Assembly (NCBI GenBank): GCA_026709415.1
Contig: JAPOSZ010000029.1
Span: 22,887-86,886, forward strand
Direction of reading: 5' to 3'
Source of the DNA: Flavobacteriaceae bacterium
GTDB lineage: Bacteria > Bacteroidota > Bacteroidia > Flavobacteriales > Flavobacteriaceae
Length of the DNA stretch: 64,000 nucleotides
In this document: positions 56,473 to 64,000 of the stretch, piece after piece
How the letters are laid out: each line of letters opens with the position of its first letter
How positions within the stretch are numbered: position 1 is the first letter of the stretch
Notes under the pieces: model-generated
What the model saw: only the letters and a program-made list of their open reading frames with translations
What the model was told of the DNA's origin: nothing
The model's database searches: none
Translations under genes and position numbers: made by a program

Positions 56473-57222
56473 GTGTCTCGAGTAATTTGTTTAATTCCTG
56501 CAAGATTAGAATCCTTCCGATTCCCTAATAAGCTAATTAAGCTATTAGGAGATAAGACGTTAATAGAGCGAACCTACTTAAATGTTGTTAAATCGGGATT
56601 ATTTGATCAAGTTGCTGTCGTCACGGACAATCAGCAAATCGGTGATATCATCAAAAAAGCTAGGGGCGAAGTCATTTTACAAAAACAGCACTTTCAATGT
56701 GGTACTGATCGTATTGCGGCTGTTTGTTCTAAGTTTGACGGGGATATCATATTTAATATTCAGGGAGATGAACCTTTTCTTCCAAAAGACAGTATTGTCC
56801 GAATGATAGATGAATTTAGTAAAGATGTAAAAGGTGATATTGACATCGTATCATCAATGGTCCCAATTAATAATTCAGAGGATATTGCTAATCCAAATAA
56901 CGTGAAAGTTGTGACTAATCTTAAAAATGAGGCACTGTATTTTTCGAGATCAGTTATTCCATATAGGAGAGAATTGCAACATTCATTTCAATGCTACAAA
57001 CATCAAGGAGTTTATGGGTTTCGTAAAGAAACATTAAGAGAAGTTTCTCAACAAAACCCCACTCCTTTGGAAATCCAAGAAAAAATTGAAGCGATTCGGT
57101 TTTTAGAAATGGGAAAAACCATTCGAATGGTCGTTAATACAATAGAAAGCATAGGAATTGATACCCCGAATGACTTAATTCAAGCAAGAAAGCATCTAAA
57201 AAAATTATATGGAGCCCTTTGA
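56473..57222 (+). CDS. kdsB: 3-deoxy-manno-octulosonate cytidylyltransferase
   Basis: A 249-residue CMP-Kdo synthetase for lipopolysaccharide inner core. Motifs: CLIPARLESFRFPNKLIKLLGDKTLIERTY, VAVVTDN, NIQGDEPFL, DIVSSMVPI, YFSRSVIPY, HQGVYGFRKETL and GIDTPNDL. The GTG start gives the family N-terminus. The stop codon lies within the first bases of the 57216 repeat copy. Confidence 0.95.
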   Translation: MSRVICLIPARLESFRFPNKLIKLLGDKTLIERTYLNVVKSGLFDQVAVVTDNQQIGDIIKKARGEVILQKQHFQCGTDRIAAVCSKFDGDIIFNIQGDEPFLPKDSIVRMIDEFSKDVKGDIDIVSSMVPINNSEDIANPNNVKVVTNLKNEALYFSRSVIPYRRELQHSFQCYKHQGVYGFRKETLREVSQQNPTPLEIQEKIEAIRFLEMGKTIRMVVNTIESIGIDTPNDLIQARKHLKKLYGAL

Positions 57223-57266
57223 ATCATGCAAAATCAAAAAAAATGGGAGCTATGAGGAAACTATTT
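57216..57266 (+). repeat. Direct repeat, copy 1 (about 50 bp)
   Basis: Begins CCTTTGAATCATGCAAAATC at the kdsB stop codon. The same sequence with a handful of differences recurs at 63950-64000 in the same orientation. Likely the end of an insertion sequence; the sequence after copy 1 (to about 57530) is somewhat GC-richer and holds broken frames. Confidence 0.65.
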
Positions 57267-57566
57267 TTTCTTTTTCAGTCAACGGGTCACACTTCAAAGC
57301 CCTTGGCCGCTTCTCGAATGTCACCTGCTTTTGTTTTTGAGCATTTGGGACGCGTATTGGCCTCCTATAGAAGGGGCAGAGATATTACAGGATCATAAAG
57401 TATGAGTTAAACCCATGCCCATGTCTAGAAAGTTTGGCAAGTTTTGATGAAAAGAACTCTCGTGGGTTTCCTTTTCCCGTTCTTTCAGATTAGAGCGAGA
57501 CCTTGTGGATTGTTCATACCATGGCGGCAAAAAATTGATTTGAAGTTTAGAATTTAATTAAGAAAA

Positions 57567-57960
57567 TCATCTCTTAAAATAAGGATCTAAAATCCGCTTA
57601 TTGGCATGAATCGCTTGTTGAACCATATTTTCAATGTTCAACTCTAAAATTATAGATAATTTGTTTTCGTTTTTCTTTTTATCGATATAAACGATATAAT
57701 TTGTTTTTGTAAATCGTGAAAAGAATGGACCTTAAACCACTTCGAGTCCCTCGTAGCCCTTTGAGTGCTATTCGAATACTGTATATGTTTTTACTAATCT
57801 GTTTGACGGAGTTACTTCTTGTGGTTGGATTGGCTAAAAATCGTTGAATGGTGTTATAGTAATTATCCTTAAAACTTGGATAATCTTCCATGAGTGACTT
57901 AATTTCTTTATCGACTTTAGCGAGACGATAAATTGTGTAATCAACAAAAGAGTGGATCAC
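57567..57960 (-). pseudogene. Frameshifted RelE/HigB-like (toxin-type) gene remnant
   Basis: The frame starting near 57960 reads DYTIYRLAKVDKEIKSLMED ... IRIALKGLRGTRSGLRSILF and stops at 57679. One base shift inside the A-rich stretch near 57700 lets the reading continue as NYIVYIDKKKNENK ... ANKRILDPYFKR to a stop at 57567. The GxRGxRSGLRxI pattern followed by a YIV-strand is like RelE/HigB-type toxins. No clear N-terminal start or intact antitoxin gene was found. Family assignment is tentative. Confidence 0.45.
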
Positions 57961-58431
57961 GTGGGATGTTGATTTTATTTTCCCTGTGTTTTTTTACTTC
58001 GTTTAAAGAGTCCATGATGTCAATCGTAAACAATAAATCTTACATGCTAGGAGCTTCAACATCAACTCCAGGGCAATGTTTATGTAGATTTTCAGTAAAT
58101 TCTTTTTGATTTTATTTAGATAAATAATAAAGTTTTGTCTTTTTGGTGTTTTCATAGAGACCAATAGTTTTCTTTATGATTTCTAACAACCTCTCCTAGT
58201 TTTAGAAGATTCTCATTAGTTCCTTTTTCAATAGAAGCATCACCAAAACTATTGACAAACTTTTTTAAATTATTTTCTTGGTCTTCATCAACTTGAACGA
58301 GTAAAAGCATGATTTATTTTTCCAGTCACGAACTTATGAAACAAAAAATAATTGACTAGTACTCGATAACGTCTCGCTTGGCTGTTTTAATGTGAGAAGA
58401 AAAGAGTAGATAAGCACTATTTCAAATAGTG

Positions 58432-58875
58432 TCATTTCTTTAATCTCATCAGCTTATTCATCGACTCCATTAGTCCAGTGATGATGGTATGATATCTTTT
58501 TTCTTGCCATAATTGGTGCAGACAATCACCACCATGGATTAATAAATAAGTAGATGGTACGATATTAAAAAACTCGTGTTGAATTTCATCTCTCAAACGA
58601 GGCACATCCCAATAACAGGCATAGCCCCGATGTTCATCGAGCCATAAATCCACATCAGCAAATCACCTTCTCAAACGTTTACTGTATGCTTTGGCTCCAA
58701 TAAACCCCGTGACTTCATGCGTTTTGGGATTGAATTGATGTTCATAGAGCTGTTTATGGAGATTGATGTGCCCTATGTGCCCTTTGTAAGACACTCGCAA
58801 GTACAATCGGTTTTTACCACCTTTTGTTTGATGAGAATTTCGATCTTCTAAAATAATGCTAACTTTCGCCATCAA
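58432..58875 (-). pseudogene. Tyrosine integrase N-terminal (arm-binding) fragment with in-frame stop
   Basis: The N-terminal part, AKVSIILEDRNSH then GGKNRLYLRVSYKGHIGHINL, resembles the arm-type DNA-binding domain of Bacteroidota tyrosine recombinases. The frame is broken by TGA at 58663-58665 and continues in the same frame (LWLDEHRGYACYWDVPRL...) to 58432. No catalytic domain (R..HxxR..Y) follows. The part after the stop is not typical integrase and may come from another gene through deletion. Confidence 0.5.
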
Positions 58876-58952
58876 TTAATTTTAGTTTCTTACGAAATAA
58901 GACGAGTTTCTACAATGTAAATTTTAAAAGTCTCACTAAAATTGATTCAATC

Positions 58953-58960
58953 TAAATTTG
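58953..58960 (+). promoter_or_regulatory. Candidate -7 box (TAAATTTG) for the glycoside hydrolase operon
   Basis: Exact TAnnTTTG match, giving a leader of about 80 nt before the ATG at 59046. Confidence 0.4.
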
Positions 58961-59045
58961 AAAACCCCTTAAATTTCTTGTGTTTTCAACTTTTATTGCT
59001 CTAAATTTCCTTATTAACATGCTCAAACCTTAAAATAAAACTAAA

Positions 59046-61442
59046 ATGAACAGAATATGTATTACTGGCCTTCTTTGGTCTCTGGCGATTTTCTCAGCCA
59101 CTGGACAGGAAACTCCAGAAAAACACACACCTGATATAAGGGGTAGAATCCAGACTGTTGATATGGTCCATGGAAAAGTGATGACACTGGATCTTCAAGA
59201 TTATTGGCGAAGTAATCTAGATGTCAAAAATGGAACGATCACTCCTGAAAAACGCCCCAAAGCTCAGCATGTTCCTGGGCTAATAGAGTACCGCATTTAT
59301 ATAGTTACCCCAGGGCTATATTCTATTCAGCTGGAGGCTGAACGTACGCATGATGCTCGTATGCACCTAACGGTTAATGGGAAAGAAAAAGCGGTTTTAT
59401 TTGAGTCACCTATAAAGAATTCAGAAATCATAAATGAAGTAGCCTTACACAAGGGCTTGCACTATATTCGATTAACTTCTGAGAAACTAAATACGTCTAT
59501 TCCTCATATTAAGACTATTTCACTACAACTACAAAAAGCAGAGGAAATTGCTAGACCAATACTCCCATCACTTGTAAAGAAAGGTATTCCATCAAGTGTT
59601 AAAAAAGGATGGGAATTTGATGTGTCACGTAAGATTCATCTTGATTTTCATACATCTGCCTATGTGGATAAAATAGGCAATCAATGGGATCCCGAAGAGT
59701 TTGCTGCTACTTTGGCTGACAACCATATCAATGCCGTAACCATCTTTGCTAAAGGTCATCATGGTTTTGCGTTTTACAATACAAAGATTGGTACGAGACA
59801 TCCTGGCTTGGATTTTGACTTGTTAAAAGAGCAAATAAAGGCTTGTCATAAAAGGGGTATTAAGGTATTGGCATATTTTTCTGTGAATGTGGATGAACTC
59901 TGGGCTACTACAGAAGAAGGTGAAAATGTTAATTGGGAAACCTTCCAAAATGTGGATGCTAATCCTGAAAAATCATATATAAAAGATTATACCTGGCCAA
60001 TGATTCGAGAGGTCGTTGAAAACTACGATATTGATGGTTTTTGGTTTGACTTTCCAGGTTATGACCAATTTGTGTCTGGTACCATTGATTTGATTCGTAG
60101 TATCAAACCCAATTTAGTTTCTGCCTATAACCACCAATACAACAAACCCCGTGAAGAACTTGCCAAGCAAGATATCATGGAAATAGAAGCTTGGGAACAT
60201 TCCCAATCACTCTACCGTTTGCCCTACATTGCCCGTTATGCCCATGGAGCTACACCTATCGTGGGCATGACCACTCGTTTTTGGCATCGATGGGGTGATT
60301 TTGGACGAGTCAACGATGCTGCTATGCTCCAATTTGAGACCGCTGTGAGTTTTGCTAATGGTTGTGGAATTACCATCGGGGATCAGCTACATCCCAATGG
60401 TCGATTAGAACCCGCGGTTTACCAAGTAATAGGCCAAGCCATGAAACTAGGTAAAACCATTGAGCCATATGTCAATGGAGCTTCTTTTGTCCCTTATGTG
60501 GCTTACTTACGTCAAGACTTGAAAGCCTCCTCAACTTTGATTGATAGCGGGATACATTTTAATGTTGTGGATGAAAAGATGCCATTAGATGCATATAAAG
60601 CTTTGGTTGTTCCTATGGCTGGCAAGTTATCAGATAACTATTTGCAAAAGTTAGAAGGGTATGTTAAAAATGGAGGTAAGCTCATTATTTATGGTAACCC
60701 TTCGGAAAAACTACAGTCCATTCTTGGTGTGGAAAAATATGATATAGATGCTCCCATTGTCAGCATCAAGGATAAAGAAAATCTAACGGGAGCGTTTATT
60801 AGAAATCGAAATAAAGTCTTACCTACTGCTGCGGCGATGGATATTATGGTAAAACAACCCATTGTCGCTGTAAAACCTATAGAAAACACTCAAGAAATTG
60901 CTCCGCTTGTATGGCAGATGAATCATGGAACAACACATCGTTTGTCACATCAACAAAGCCCACCTATGGATGAAGTATCGGGTTATTCGGCGATTACTTA
61001 CAGAAAGCTTGGAAAAGGGGAAATTATTTTTTGTCCATTATCCATTTTAGAAGCCTATGCCAAAGATGGCTTTACACAAATGCGCCACGTTTTTAAAGAT
61101 ATGTTTCAAAAAGTAGTCAAACCTGAAGAACGTTTGGTAGAGGTAGAAAGTACGGTTGGTATAGAAGTATCCATCATGCAACAAGAAAATAAAACCGTTA
61201 TTCACTTGGTAAACGGATTACAATCTCGTCGAGCAACACTTGAACCGATGCCTGTCATCGATGGATTTCCCTTGGTAGAAGAAGCCATTTTAAAAATTAA
61301 TAAAGAACTGGTCAATAACAGAACGCTTAAAATAGTAACAGATAATCTTAGCGAACTATCTCCATTGAAGGAAGAAGGTAATCAAATCATCTATCGTGTT
61401 CCTAATTTTTCCATTAATAGTGTATTTGTATTAGAAAATTAG
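59046..61442 (+). CDS. Exported glycoside hydrolase, GHL6/GH151-like (possible alpha-L-fucosidase)
   Basis: A 798-residue exported enzyme. Signal peptide ICITGLLWSLAIFSATGQ. An N-terminal beta domain (about 50-175) is followed by a TIM barrel starting HLDFHTSAYVDKIGNQWDPEEF, then NAVTIFAKGHHGFAFYNTK, RHPGLDFDLLKEQIKACHKRGIKVLAYFSVNVDE and NYDIDGFWFDFPGYDQF with candidate catalytic acids. A GH42-trimerisation-like domain (about 505-580, ALVVPMAGKL...YVKNGGKLIIYG) and a C-terminal beta domain complete it. This order fits the hypothetical glycosyl hydrolase 6/GH151 group, some of which are alpha-L-fucosidases. The substrate is inferred only. Followed by GH20 after 21 bp. Confidence 0.82.
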   Translation: MNRICITGLLWSLAIFSATGQETPEKHTPDIRGRIQTVDMVHGKVMTLDLQDYWRSNLDVKNGTITPEKRPKAQHVPGLIEYRIYIVTPGLYSIQLEAERTHDARMHLTVNGKEKAVLFESPIKNSEIINEVALHKGLHYIRLTSEKLNTSIPHIKTISLQLQKAEEIARPILPSLVKKGIPSSVKKGWEFDVSRKIHLDFHTSAYVDKIGNQWDPEEFAATLADNHINAVTIFAKGHHGFAFYNTKIGTRHPGLDFDLLKEQIKACHKRGIKVLAYFSVNVDELWATTEEGENVNWETFQNVDANPEKSYIKDYTWPMIREVVENYDIDGFWFDFPGYDQFVSGTIDLIRSIKPNLVSAYNHQYNKPREELAKQDIMEIEAWEHSQSLYRLPYIARYAHGATPIVGMTTRFWHRWGDFGRVNDAAMLQFETAVSFANGCGITIGDQLHPNGRLEPAVYQVIGQAMKLGKTIEPYVNGASFVPYVAYLRQDLKASSTLIDSGIHFNVVDEKMPLDAYKALVVPMAGKLSDNYLQKLEGYVKNGGKLIIYGNPSEKLQSILGVEKYDIDAPIVSIKDKENLTGAFIRNRNKVLPTAAAMDIMVKQPIVAVKPIENTQEIAPLVWQMNHGTTHRLSHQQSPPMDEVSGYSAITYRKLGKGEIIFCPLSILEAYAKDGFTQMRHVFKDMFQKVVKPEERLVEVESTVGIEVSIMQQENKTVIHLVNGLQSRRATLEPMPVIDGFPLVEEAILKINKELVNNRTLKIVTDNLSELSPLKEEGNQIIYRVPNFSINSVFVLEN

Positions 61443-61463
61443 ATTTATTTAAAAATAAAATCC

Positions 61464-63413
61464 ATGAAAAATTGTAGCATAGCACTATCGATTGTATTGA
61501 TTACTAGCGGTTGGTTATCGATGAGATCTCAGGTTATTGACTTTAATCCTTCAAAATGGCTTATTCCTCAACCGCAACATATTGAAATAGAATCAAAAAA
61601 AATCAAGTTGAGGGAAGGTCGAATAGTGGTGTTAAACAATCCTGATCTTTCTCATAGGCTTCATCAATCGGTTCTTAAACTCAGAGATGAAATTGCCCCA
61701 TGGGCAGGGGTTCGGGAAATTAGTATGTCATTAGCTGAGAAAGAAATTCCGGCAGTGCAACTCAAAGTGGACACTCAAATGATTGAGAAAGCTCAAGGTT
61801 ATTCTATTTCCATAAATGCAGGACAAATCAATGTCATTGCCCATGACCAAGCCGGTCTCTACTATGCCATCGCCACTCTCAATCAATTAGCGGTCTTTGC
61901 TTCAGAAGCGGGATATCTCCCATCATTAAAAATCACTGATTTTCCAGATTTCAAACGACGAGGTATCATGCTTGATATTAGTCGAGATAAGGTGCCCACC
62001 ATGCAAAGTCTTTTTAAGCTAGTTGATCAAATGACTTCATGGAAAATGAATGAACTACAACTTTATACGGAGCATACTTTTGCTTATCAAAATCATGAGA
62101 TCGTCTGGAAGCATGCCAGTCCAATGACAGCAGCGCAAGTATTGGAGTTAGATCACTATTGTAAAGAACGTTTTGTTGAATTGGTGCCGAATCAAAATTC
62201 TTTTGGACACATGCACCGTTGGTTGGAACATAAGGAGTACACAAACCTATCAGAATGCCCCAATGGTTGTGAAACCCCTTGGGGTCTAAGAACAAAAAAA
62301 AGCTTGAGTCCTGCTGAACCTGGTTCTTTGGAATTGATGGAAGAATTGTATGCGGAATTATTGCCTCATTTTTCTAGCAGTTATTTTAACATAGGGTGCG
62401 ATGAGACGGTGGAACTGGGCAATGGGAAATCCAAAGCGTTGGTCGAAAAACACGGTAAGGGGAGAGTGTATTTGGATTTTCTAAAGAATCTCAATGAACT
62501 AGCAAATAAACATGGAAAGAAGACCATGTTTTGGAGCGACATCATCTTGCGTTATCCTAAACTCATCCCCGAACTACCCAAAGACATTACGGCTATGGTA
62601 TGGGGCTATGGAGTGTTTCATCCTTTTGATGAGCAAGGGGCTCAATTCAAAGAATCCGAAATTCCTTTCTATGTATGTCCAGGAACTTCGGCTTGGCAGA
62701 CAATCATCGGTCGTTATAGAGACACCGCTCCCAATCAACTCAATGCCGCTGAAAACGGTAAAAAACACGGAGCAAAGGGATACTTGCTAACAGATTGGGG
62801 CGATCATGGTCATTGGCAACCATTGCCCGTTTCATACCCTGGATATATTTATGGGGCAGGAGTTTCATGGGCTGTCGAAGCTAATTCTCAGGTGGATGTT
62901 CCCAAACTATTAGATATCCATTTGTTCAAGGATAAAAATCATATTATGGGGAAATTGGTAAAAGATATAGGGAGTGTTTATAACGATAGAAACACTGTTC
63001 CGGTTTATTTTGATATTCTTCATACGGTACATCCAGGCTCTGTTTCCAAAGTGAATAGAACCTATAAAAAAGAGGATTTAATGGAGTACATATCATCCAT
63101 TGACAAAGCCATTGAACCGCTATCTAAAGCTGATATGCGCGCTGAAGATGCACCACTCATTGAAAAAGAAATCTTGAATGCTGCAGCTTTGGCTAAATTC
63201 GGATGTCAGTTGGGGGTTGCTCAAGTCACCCATGGAGCTACCATTCGACAAATCGCCCCCATTCCATTAGACGAAAGATTAAAATTGGCCGATGAATTGG
63301 AACAAATCATTTATGATTTCAGAAATATTTGGCTCCAACGAAACCGAATTGGTGGACTAAGGGAAAGTGCTGGACGAATGGAAAGTATCTTGAGAGAATT
63401 AAGAAAGCAATAA
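61464..63413 (+). CDS. Exported GH20 beta-N-acetylhexosaminidase-like enzyme
   Basis: A 649-residue exported enzyme. Signal MKNCSIALSIVLITSGWLSMRSQ; GH20b alpha/beta domain (about 28-165, ending GLYYAIATLNQL); GH20 TIM barrel from FPDFKRRGIMLDISRDKVP with the substrate-assisted catalytic pair D313-E314 in FNIGCDETVELG, then MFWSDIIL and LLTDWGDHGHWQP. It hydrolyses terminal GlcNAc/GalNAc beta-linkages. With the upstream GH151-like gene it could strip fucosylated, hexosamine-containing glycans. No SusC/SusD genes lie in the window. Confidence 0.93.
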   Translation: MKNCSIALSIVLITSGWLSMRSQVIDFNPSKWLIPQPQHIEIESKKIKLREGRIVVLNNPDLSHRLHQSVLKLRDEIAPWAGVREISMSLAEKEIPAVQLKVDTQMIEKAQGYSISINAGQINVIAHDQAGLYYAIATLNQLAVFASEAGYLPSLKITDFPDFKRRGIMLDISRDKVPTMQSLFKLVDQMTSWKMNELQLYTEHTFAYQNHEIVWKHASPMTAAQVLELDHYCKERFVELVPNQNSFGHMHRWLEHKEYTNLSECPNGCETPWGLRTKKSLSPAEPGSLELMEELYAELLPHFSSSYFNIGCDETVELGNGKSKALVEKHGKGRVYLDFLKNLNELANKHGKKTMFWSDIILRYPKLIPELPKDITAMVWGYGVFHPFDEQGAQFKESEIPFYVCPGTSAWQTIIGRYRDTAPNQLNAAENGKKHGAKGYLLTDWGDHGHWQPLPVSYPGYIYGAGVSWAVEANSQVDVPKLLDIHLFKDKNHIMGKLVKDIGSVYNDRNTVPVYFDILHTVHPGSVSKVNRTYKKEDLMEYISSIDKAIEPLSKADMRAEDAPLIEKEILNAAALAKFGCQLGVAQVTHGATIRQIAPIPLDERLKLADELEQIIYDFRNIWLQRNRIGGLRESAGRMESILRELRKQ

Positions 63414-63611
63414 GTTGGCTTAACTATAAGAAATAATTGCGAGAGATAATCTTGCTACAAATGGTGTGAAGAAAAATTAAGGTTTAACTCCATAATTTTG
63501 TTGTTCCACTCAGATTTGTTGTAAACAGCACGGAATAATCGAATCTATAAAACAGTTTATTGAATATGGGACGTGGATTTCAAACATCCTTAAAGTATTA
63601 ATCTTAGGCAA

Positions 63612-63949
63612 ATGAATTTTATAAAAGTCATAGACAAATATGAAAGATTAGCATTTTCACAAACAGACCAGGGCACCAAATTTGAAAGACTCATACAAGC
63701 TTATTTGAAAACAGATAAGATGTATTTGAATCGCTTTACAAAAGTTTGGCTATGGGCAGAATTTCCTTACAGAAAAGAATTTGGTGGGCAAGATGTTGGT
63801 ATTGATTTGGTTGCTCAAGAAATAACAAAATCACATCATTCTTTTTCCAACGCAAATACTTTCCCAGCGCAGCAGTCGCCCCCCCCCGATTTTGGGCGAT
63901 TCAGTGCAAGTTTTATTCGAGAAAATACAGAATAAATAAAAGGGAGAGA
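63612..63949 (+). pseudogene. N-terminus of a Type ISP-like restriction enzyme, split by a C9 tract
   Basis: The frame from 63612 encodes the N-terminal nuclease start of Type ISP/Mrr-helicase restriction enzymes: ERLAFSQTDQGTKFERLIQAYLKTD, FTKVWLWAEFPYRKEFGGQDVGIDLVA, where GIDLVA carries the catalytic Asp. It stops at 63935. The matching WAIQCKFYS motif (the QxK half of the PD-(D/E)xK site) lies at 63893-63919 in another frame. One extra C in the C9 run at 63879-63887 would join them. After about 63949 the sequence is the repeat copy 2, so the gene is probably interrupted. Confidence 0.65.
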
Positions 63950-64000
63950 CCTTTGAATAATGCAAAATCAAAAAAAATGGGGTATGATGAGGAAATTATT
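63950..64000 (+). repeat. Direct repeat, copy 2 (runs off the window)
   Basis: CCTTTGAATAATGCAAAATC onward matches 57216-57266 in the same orientation with few differences. It probably marks the left end of an insertion sequence whose body lies beyond the window. Confidence 0.65.

Larger units (their letters stand above)
57267..59040. other. Decayed accessory DNA with gene fragments
   Basis: About 1.8 kb between kdsB and the glycoside hydrolase operon without an intact gene. It holds the remains of an unidentified insertion (57267-57530), a frameshifted toxin-like gene (57567-57960), short minus-strand fragments (58310-58060, reading LLLVQVDEDQENNLKKF and, in another frame, KHCPGVDVEAPSM) and an integrase fragment (58432-58875). 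All lie on the minus strand, unlike the flanking genes. Confidence 0.65.

Overview
The window is a low-GC (about 35%) chromosomal segment of a Bacteroidota bacterium, most likely from the Cytophagia/Saprospiria side of the phylum. The assignment rests on the cluster bamD-rpoZ-coaBC-DUF4835(PorD-like)-recN-fabI-coaE, a PorD-like type IX secretion protein, DUF3822 beside rsmD, DUF4861 and DUF2807 proteins, and TAnnTTTG promoter boxes with almost no Shine-Dalgarno sequences. TTG start codons are frequent. No rRNA, tRNA or CRISPR array was seen; the one structured RNA gene recognised is RNase P RNA (rnpB).

Layout. 0-5.8 kb: housekeeping genes (hydroxypyruvate-isomerase-like end, nitronate monooxygenase-like, LCM methyltransferase, lysA, sucC, small heat-shock protein). 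5.87-8.8 kb: a mobile-element nest. A complete TnpB gene lies in a 1.32-kb element with 24-bp terminal inverted repeats and a perfect 8-bp target duplication; a decayed, GC-richer IS5-type element follows. 8.9-12.8 kb: uvrB and an ABC exporter pair. 12.8-16.4 kb: sparse DNA with two unrecognised proteins, one a membrane/coiled-coil protein and one with kinase-like motifs. 16.4-20.3 kb (minus strand): ctaA, cca, tsaC, dapD. 20.4-25.3 kb: ruvX, def, mazG, a DUF4861 lipoprotein, aroQ, xerD. 25.4-36.7 kb (minus strand): a long conserved run from a two-component system back through coaE, fabI, recN, porD-like, coaBC, rpoZ, bamD and lpd, then two msrB genes. 36.9-53.9 kb: MFS transporter, DUF2807 protein, lon (behind a sigma-54-type promoter), cmk, rpsA, pyrR-pyrB, rnz, pdxH, sixA-ppk-ppx and convergent dnaX. 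54.0-57.2 kb: rnpB, rsmD, DUF3822, a membrane-anchored protein and kdsB. 57.2-64 kb: an accessory region between two ~50-bp direct repeats. It holds decayed integrase and toxin-like fragments, a two-gene glycoside hydrolase operon (GH151/GHL6-like and GH20), and the start of a Type ISP-like restriction gene split by a C9 tract.

The most interesting points are the TnpB element with DDE-transposon-style ends (IS200/IS605 elements have neither TIRs nor target duplications), the C9 tract that would join the two halves of a restriction nuclease motif at C10, the perfect sigma-54 motif before lon, the A9 tract in dnaX that ends both alternative frames within a few codons, and the internal deletions in DnaX (zinc module) and RNase Z.
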